Shown piece by piece: positions 6,064 to 9,326 of a stretch of 9,326 nt of DNA. The notes beneath the pieces are model-generated. The model had not been told where the DNA came from, did no database searches, and saw only the letters and a program-made list of their open reading frames with translations. The stretch's first letter is position 1; every line of letters begins with the position of its first letter. Position numbers and translations under genes: made by a program. The stretch is from Pseudomonadota bacterium (lineage in GTDB: Bacteria; Desulfobacterota; Desulfobacteria; Desulfobacterales; C00003060), in the NCBI GenBank assembly GCA_015222985.1, contig JADFWI010000544.1:1-9326 (forward strand). Direction: 5' to 3'.

Positions 6064-7905
6064 ATGACTAACCGCAATATTCCTCACAGGCAAATTTCAT
6101 TTGGAGTGCCTTTCTGCCCTTTGAACTTTCAGCTTTCAGCTTTCAGCTTTCAGCTTTCAGCGATTTTTTTACTGCTGCCGGCATGCCTTCTTTTCATATT
6201 AGTCCCCTGCCTGGCCAACGCCGATGTGTCCATAACAATGAAGCTGGATAGATCCGAAGCCACGCTGGTCGATTCCGTGAGGATGGTCGTGAGCCTGTCA
6301 GGTACTCGGAGCAGCGATTCAGAGCCGGTTGTCCACGGCCTGGAAGATTTTACCGTGTCACAGGGGGGGAGATCAAGCCGTGTTGAAATCATTAACGGCA
6401 AGGTCAACGCTGGAATCGATTATGCCTATTTCATTCAGCCGAGAAAGACCGGAACCTTTAACATCGGCCCTGCCGAGGTAACAGTCGAAGGGAAAACCTT
6501 CAGGAGCAATCCGGCGACCCTGACGGTTGTCAAAGCGCCTCAATTATCAGGTGTTGACCGGGGCCCACTTTTTCTGACCGCTTCCGTCTCTTCACACAAA
6601 GCGTATCTGGAAGAGCAGGTCATTTATACCCTTAAGCTCTACCGCCTGGCAAAGGTCAAGGATATCTCCCTCCATCTTCCGGAAACCGAACACCTTGCCT
6701 TTAAACAACTTGGCAAACCCGTCGAATACCAGAGCGTTTATGACGGCCGGGCCTACCAGGTTCTGGAGGTCCGGTATGCTCTGGTTCCGTCCAGAGAAGG
6801 TGAATATATGATCGGGCCTGCAAGAATGGATATGACCGTGTTTCAGCCCGGTCGTCGTTCTTCCCGGAACCTCTTTGACGACCCGTTTTTTTCCTTTTCC
6901 AGGGGCAGGTCCATGACCCTAACCAGCGAGCCTTTGGCTCTAAACGTGCTGCCCCTGCCGGAGGAGGGAAGGCTGGCCGGTTTCAGCGGCCTGGTGGGAA
7001 CCTTTCAAATAGAATCCAGTCTGGAGCCGTCCGAGATAAGAGCCGGCGAATCCGCCACACTGACGGTTCTTCTGAAGGGCCGGGGCAATATCAACCGGAT
7101 CCCGGACTTGAAAGTGCCTTCCCTGACCCACACGAAGGTCTATGCTGATCAACCGATCTTGCGGTCGGAACCGGATGCCGAAGGGCTGGCAGGCTCAAAG
7201 ACCATGAAATGGGCTCTGGTGCCTGACAAGGAGGGGCGCTATCAGATCCCACGGCTGTCGGTCAGCTTTTTTGACACCACGACTGATCAATACCGCGTGA
7301 TAAAGACCCCGGCACTTACCCTTTCCGTTCTCCCCGGCGAGGCCCGGCAGGTTCAGGCATTCGCAGATTCCGCAAAGGGAAAGAGGCCTGAAGGGCCTGC
7401 CAGGCAGGCTGTCAAAGAACTTGGCCGTGATATCTTGCCGGTGCACACTTTCGTCAAAGACCTGACGCCCGGTTTTCGGGTTTGGCCTTGGTCGGCGTTT
7501 TTCTGGTTGGTTCTAATAGGGCCCCTTTTTGTTTATGTGGCAACGTTTCTGGGCCTGAGATTTCGCAGGAACTCGGACAGATCTGTGGCCGCAGTAAAAG
7601 CAAAAAAGGCAGCCAGGAGATTGACCCGTCGATGCCGTCAGGAAGGGCTCAGTTCAAACGATCTGGTCTTGGCCGTCAGGGACTATCTGAACGAGCGATT
7701 CGGCCTGACCCCTGGCTCCCTGACACCGGACGAGGCGGCCCAGATCTTAAAATCAAAGGGTGTCCGCCTTGATACAGCTCAGAAATTGCAGGCTATCTTG
7801 CAAGGACTTGAAGATGCTGTGTATACGGGTAAGGGGAATGAGTCCTGTGATATCGGCGAAGATATTCCCGGGCTGATCAACCGGATCGAAAAGGAGGTGC
7901 GGTGA
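6064..7905 (+). CDS. batD: BatD oxygen-tolerance family protein
   Basis: A BatD-family protein (613 residues from this start; 630 if ATG 6013 is used). I prefer ATG 6064 because AAGGG lies 9 nt upstream, while ATG 6013 has no ribosome site and sits inside a heptamer repeat. The export signal is unusual. A stretch of about 33 residues, part of it encoded by the (CTTTCAG)5 repeat, precedes the hydrophobic core IFLLLPACLLFILVPC, with likely cleavage after ANA (about residue 53). Then follow long periplasmic beta-rich repeats with typical BatD features, including FIQPRKTGTFNIGP and the FDDPFFSF motif (about 271-278). One membrane helix (about 479-498) leads to a cytoplasmic helical domain with DLVLAVRDYLNERFG. 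The stop overlaps the batE start. The family supports aerotolerance and envelope functions; the exact role is unknown. Confidence 0.92.
   Translation: MTNRNIPHRQISFGVPFCPLNFQLSAFSFQLSAIFLLLPACLLFILVPCLANADVSITMKLDRSEATLVDSVRMVVSLSGTRSSDSEPVVHGLEDFTVSQGGRSSRVEIINGKVNAGIDYAYFIQPRKTGTFNIGPAEVTVEGKTFRSNPATLTVVKAPQLSGVDRGPLFLTASVSSHKAYLEEQVIYTLKLYRLAKVKDISLHLPETEHLAFKQLGKPVEYQSVYDGRAYQVLEVRYALVPSREGEYMIGPARMDMTVFQPGRRSSRNLFDDPFFSFSRGRSMTLTSEPLALNVLPLPEEGRLAGFSGLVGTFQIESSLEPSEIRAGESATLTVLLKGRGNINRIPDLKVPSLTHTKVYADQPILRSEPDAEGLAGSKTMKWALVPDKEGRYQIPRLSVSFFDTTTDQYRVIKTPALTLSVLPGEARQVQAFADSAKGKRPEGPARQAVKELGRDILPVHTFVKDLTPGFRVWPWSAFFWLVLIGPLFVYVATFLGLRFRRNSDRSVAAVKAKKAARRLTRRCRQEGLSSNDLVLAVRDYLNERFGLTPGSLTPDEAAQILKSKGVRLDTAQKLQAILQGLEDAVYTGKGNESCDIGEDIPGLINRIEKEVR
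6126..6160. repeat. (CTTTCAG)5 heptamer array inside the batD reading frame
   Basis: Five perfect, uninterrupted copies of CTTTCAG occur, followed two bases later by a run of seven T (6164-6170). The array is translated as NFQLSAFSFQLSA just before the signal-peptide core of BatD. No ATG, GTG or TTG in the BatD frame lies between the array and the core, so ordinary initiation must read through it. Confidence 0.95.
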
Positions 7906-8789
7906 GAAGACCCATCGGGCTCATCGTACTCACCCTTGTGGCCTTCTTTCCTTTCATGGCCGGTGTCGCGGCCGAAGACCCGCAATGGGAAGAGATCTTT
8001 TTCAGGTCAAATCAGGCGTACAAGGAAGGGCGTTTCCAGGAGGCAATCAACGGGTACGGCCATTTGATCCAGTCCGGACAGAGAACCGGGCACCTCTTCT
8101 ACAACTTGGGGAATGCCTGTTTTCGACTCGAACAGCTCGGCCCCGCCATTTTGAACTTTGAGCGGGCACGGCTCCTGATGCCGAGAGATGCGGACCTGAG
8201 TTTCAACCTGCGCCATGCCCGTGATCAGATCCAGGATGCCATTCCCGACTCCCAGGGCCTTATCAGCTCGACTTTTTTCTGGCTTGACTCCTTGAGCCTA
8301 AATGATCTCTTTTTGGGTTTTGCCATCGTAAACATCCTGTTCTGGGCAATTCTCCTGATAAGGCTGTTTTTCAGGTCTGAGTGGTCCTACTACCTACTCC
8401 TCGTCGTCCTAATTTTCTGGGTGATTGCCGGCGCCTCTTTTGGATTGAAATGGTACCAGGTGGGAACCGATGACCGTGCCGTCATCCTAACGGAAGAGGT
8501 GGATGTCCTGGCCGGTCCTGATATCCAGGACACCGTCCTTTTCAAGCTCCACGCAGGCGCTATCGTGCATCACGAAAGATCAGAGGACGGATGGTCCCTA
8601 ATTCGTCTGCCGGACAAAAAAAGGGGCTGGGTAAAGAGAGAGTCCGTTGAAAGGATACAGTACATGCAGACCCTAAAATCCGGGTCCTTATCCCCTGCTT
8701 TGCGCAAAACGTACAGTTCGTATTCCGCGGTTTCGTCAATATCTGTGAAACTCACCCCATGTTCATTAAAAAGATTTCAAGCGGTATAG
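7902..8789 (+). CDS. batE: BatE-like TPR and SH3-domain membrane protein
   Basis: The last gene of the operon, encoding 295 residues. A signal peptide (about 1-24, cleavage near GVAAED) is followed by TPR units (about 30-110, with FRSNQAYKEGRFQEAI and FYNLGNACFRL). Two membrane helices follow (about 134-155 and 163-182), then a bacterial SH3-like domain (about 190-252, ending RGWVKRESVERI). This is the BatE layout. The GTG start overlaps the batD stop (GTGA) and has a strong ribosome site, AAGGAGGT (7891-7898), though closer than usual. The roughly 43 residues after the SH3 domain look non-conserved and low in structure. The frame probably reads into non-homologous sequence, so the ancestral stop may have been lost. 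The TPR and SH3 modules suggest a protein-binding role on the outer face of the membrane. Confidence 0.88.
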   Translation: MRRPIGLIVLTLVAFFPFMAGVAAEDPQWEEIFFRSNQAYKEGRFQEAINGYGHLIQSGQRTGHLFYNLGNACFRLEQLGPAILNFERARLLMPRDADLSFNLRHARDQIQDAIPDSQGLISSTFFWLDSLSLNDLFLGFAIVNILFWAILLIRLFFRSEWSYYLLLVVLIFWVIAGASFGLKWYQVGTDDRAVILTEEVDVLAGPDIQDTVLFKLHAGAIVHHERSEDGWSLIRLPDKKRGWVKRESVERIQYMQTLKSGSLSPALRKTYSSYSAVSSISVKLTPCSLKRFQAV

Positions 8790-8849
8790 CCATAAATCCA
8801 TCTTTATAGAAAAAGGTTTCTTTTGATAGTATTTTCAATAGAATAAGAT

Positions 8850-8872
8850 TTTTCGCTACGCTCGAAATGACA
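8850..8872. repeat. Dispersed-repeat remnant (TGTCATTTCGAGC family)
   Basis: Read on the minus strand this is TGTCATTTCGAGCGTAGCG followed by AAAA. It matches a small repeat common in intergenic DNA of many bacteria. It contains an imperfect hairpin TTTCG (8851-8855) with CGAAA (8863-8867). The rest of 8790-8907 is AT-rich, with no gene and no clear terminator recognised. Confidence 0.5.
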
Positions 8873-8907
8873 ACTTTAGTCAGTTCTCGGACAGCCTCCT
8901 ATACTAG

Positions 8908-9164
8908 CTGGACTTATTCTTATCTTGCCGGCTAAGGCATTTGGCAACTGCAGAGGGTGACAACACCAAGCCAGGGTAGGTTGGATTGAAGCAGGCCACG
9001 ATGGCGGTAAAGGGACACCTTCAGGATCTGAAGAAACATAGACAAGGCCCTGTGATTCAGCGAATAAGCGAAACCGCTTGACTTCACATGGCCCCAAGAA
9101 TATGCTTTTGATAAGCATGTGTTAGGGTATAGATACAACTGGTAGACCATCGTATCTTGTCCAG
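8908..9164 (+). ncRNA. Probable HEARO / omegaRNA-type structured RNA (orphan)
   Basis: The region shows a dense series of stem-loops on the plus strand. These are TTGCC/GGCAA (8925-8947), GGTG-acaa-CACC (8956-8967), CCAAgCC/GGTTGG (8966-8984), and CTTCAG-gat-CTGAAG (9019-9033). A long arm pairs GGCC.TGTGA (9046-9055) with TCACA.GGCC (9084-9093) and encloses AAGCG-aaac-CGCTT (9066-9079). Then come ATGCTT/AAGCAT (9102-9118) and AGATAC/GTATCT (9131-9157). The ends could pair as CTGGAC (8908-8913) with GTCCAG (9159-9164). From memory, GGCAACTGC, GGGTGACA.CACC and AAGCGAAACCGCTT resemble conserved parts of HEARO, the guide-carrying omegaRNA of IscB nucleases. No IscB reading frame follows in the window. 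Exact ends are estimates. An unrelated structured RNA is the main alternative. Confidence 0.55.
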
Positions 9165-9180
9165 GGGGGTCAAATGAGAC

Positions 9181-9258
9181 ATGCAATACCGCAAAACGCC
9201 TGCAAAAAACGGAACGTATTTTTTCATGGTCGTAACCTACAAGCTTGAGAGTCCATAG
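9181..9258 (+). pseudogene. N-terminal fragment of a Y1/REP-associated transposase
   Basis: A 25-codon frame starts at ATG 9181 and ends at TAG 9256-9258. Its product has the pattern MQYR....NGTYFFMVVTY, the hallmark N-terminus of REP-associated tyrosine transposases (Y1_Tnp, IS200/IS605-related), which normally run to 150-250 residues. A G-rich ribosome-like site (9163-9169) lies upstream. After the stop no frame continues the family to the window edge, and the catalytic HUH and tyrosine motifs are not present. The gene is therefore broken by a stop and probably a deletion. Short length makes the family call moderate. Confidence 0.5.
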
Positions 9259-9326
9259 TTCTTCCTAACCCCATGAATTTTAAAGAAATATCATATTGTC
9301 TGAACCGTCATTCCCGCCCCTGCTTC

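Noticed and set aside
5925..6160. CRISPR array
   Set aside because: The repeats are contiguous 7-mers without spacers and with different units. They are simple tandem repeats.
8672..8790. Selenoprotein reading with TGA (8777-8779) as selenocysteine
   Set aside because: The spacing from the TGA to the EHG motif is about nine residues too short for a CxxC-type redox site, and no SECIS-like hairpin was seen.
8908..9180. Group II intron end
   Set aside because: No domain V hairpin or intron-encoded reverse transcriptase was recognised.
8876..9186. Two overlapping minus-strand frames of 80 and 84 codons
   Set aside because: They overlap each other in different frames, match no domain I recognise, and lie over the hairpin-rich RNA candidate, whose conserved-looking motifs explain the region better.
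9264..9277. CCTAACCCCATGAA, nearly repeated at 23-36 (13 of 14 bases)
   Set aside because: It is too short and without context on either side; chance or a common small repeat explains it.
9303..9326. GTCATTCCCGC-type repeat at the right edge
   Set aside because: Only the first bases are inside the window, so the element cannot be confirmed.

Overview
The window (about half G+C) looks like a bacterial chromosome segment, most likely from an anaerobic deltaproteobacterium (Desulfobacterota). This guess rests on the gene order, the protein sequences and the style of short dispersed repeats. No taxonomic marker gene is present.

Layout: 1-264 is an upstream region with a degenerate 7-bp repeat and a good sigma70-type promoter (TTGACA at 191-196). 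Positions 265-8789 hold seven co-directional genes in one tight Bat-type operon: MoxR AAA+ ATPase, DUF58 protein, a membrane protein with a BatD/DUF4381-like cytoplasmic tail, VWA protein BatA, a fused BatB-BatC (VWA plus TPR), BatD, and BatE (TPR plus SH3-like). Gene junctions are 1-5 nt or 4-nt overlaps, except where repeats have been inserted. Positions 8790-9180 carry no convincing gene. They hold a dispersed-repeat remnant and a dense run of stem-loops at about 8908-9164 that I read as a HEARO/omegaRNA-type structured RNA. The right edge (9181-9258) carries a broken N-terminal fragment of a Y1/REP-associated transposase.

How the genes work together: in MoxR/VWA systems the AAA+ ATPase acts like a chaperone with VWA/MIDAS partners. 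Here three VWA-type proteins (the DUF58 protein, BatA and BatB) would form or service a membrane-anchored complex. BatD contributes a large periplasmic beta-rich domain, and the TPR parts of BatC and BatE act as scaffolds. The system is linked to aerotolerance and envelope stress in Bacteroides and Leptospira; its biochemical function is not settled.

Most interesting points: (1) an apparently orphan omegaRNA/HEARO with no IscB ORF beside it, ending just before an ATGAGA motif that fits a known IscB TAM; (2) several repeat tracts, all with a period of exactly 7 bp, at operon boundaries; (3) one of these, (CTTTCAG)5, lies inside the only usable reading frame of the BatD signal peptide, so gain or loss of one unit would truncate BatD; (4) a nested inverted repeat that supplies the last 21 codons of the third gene.
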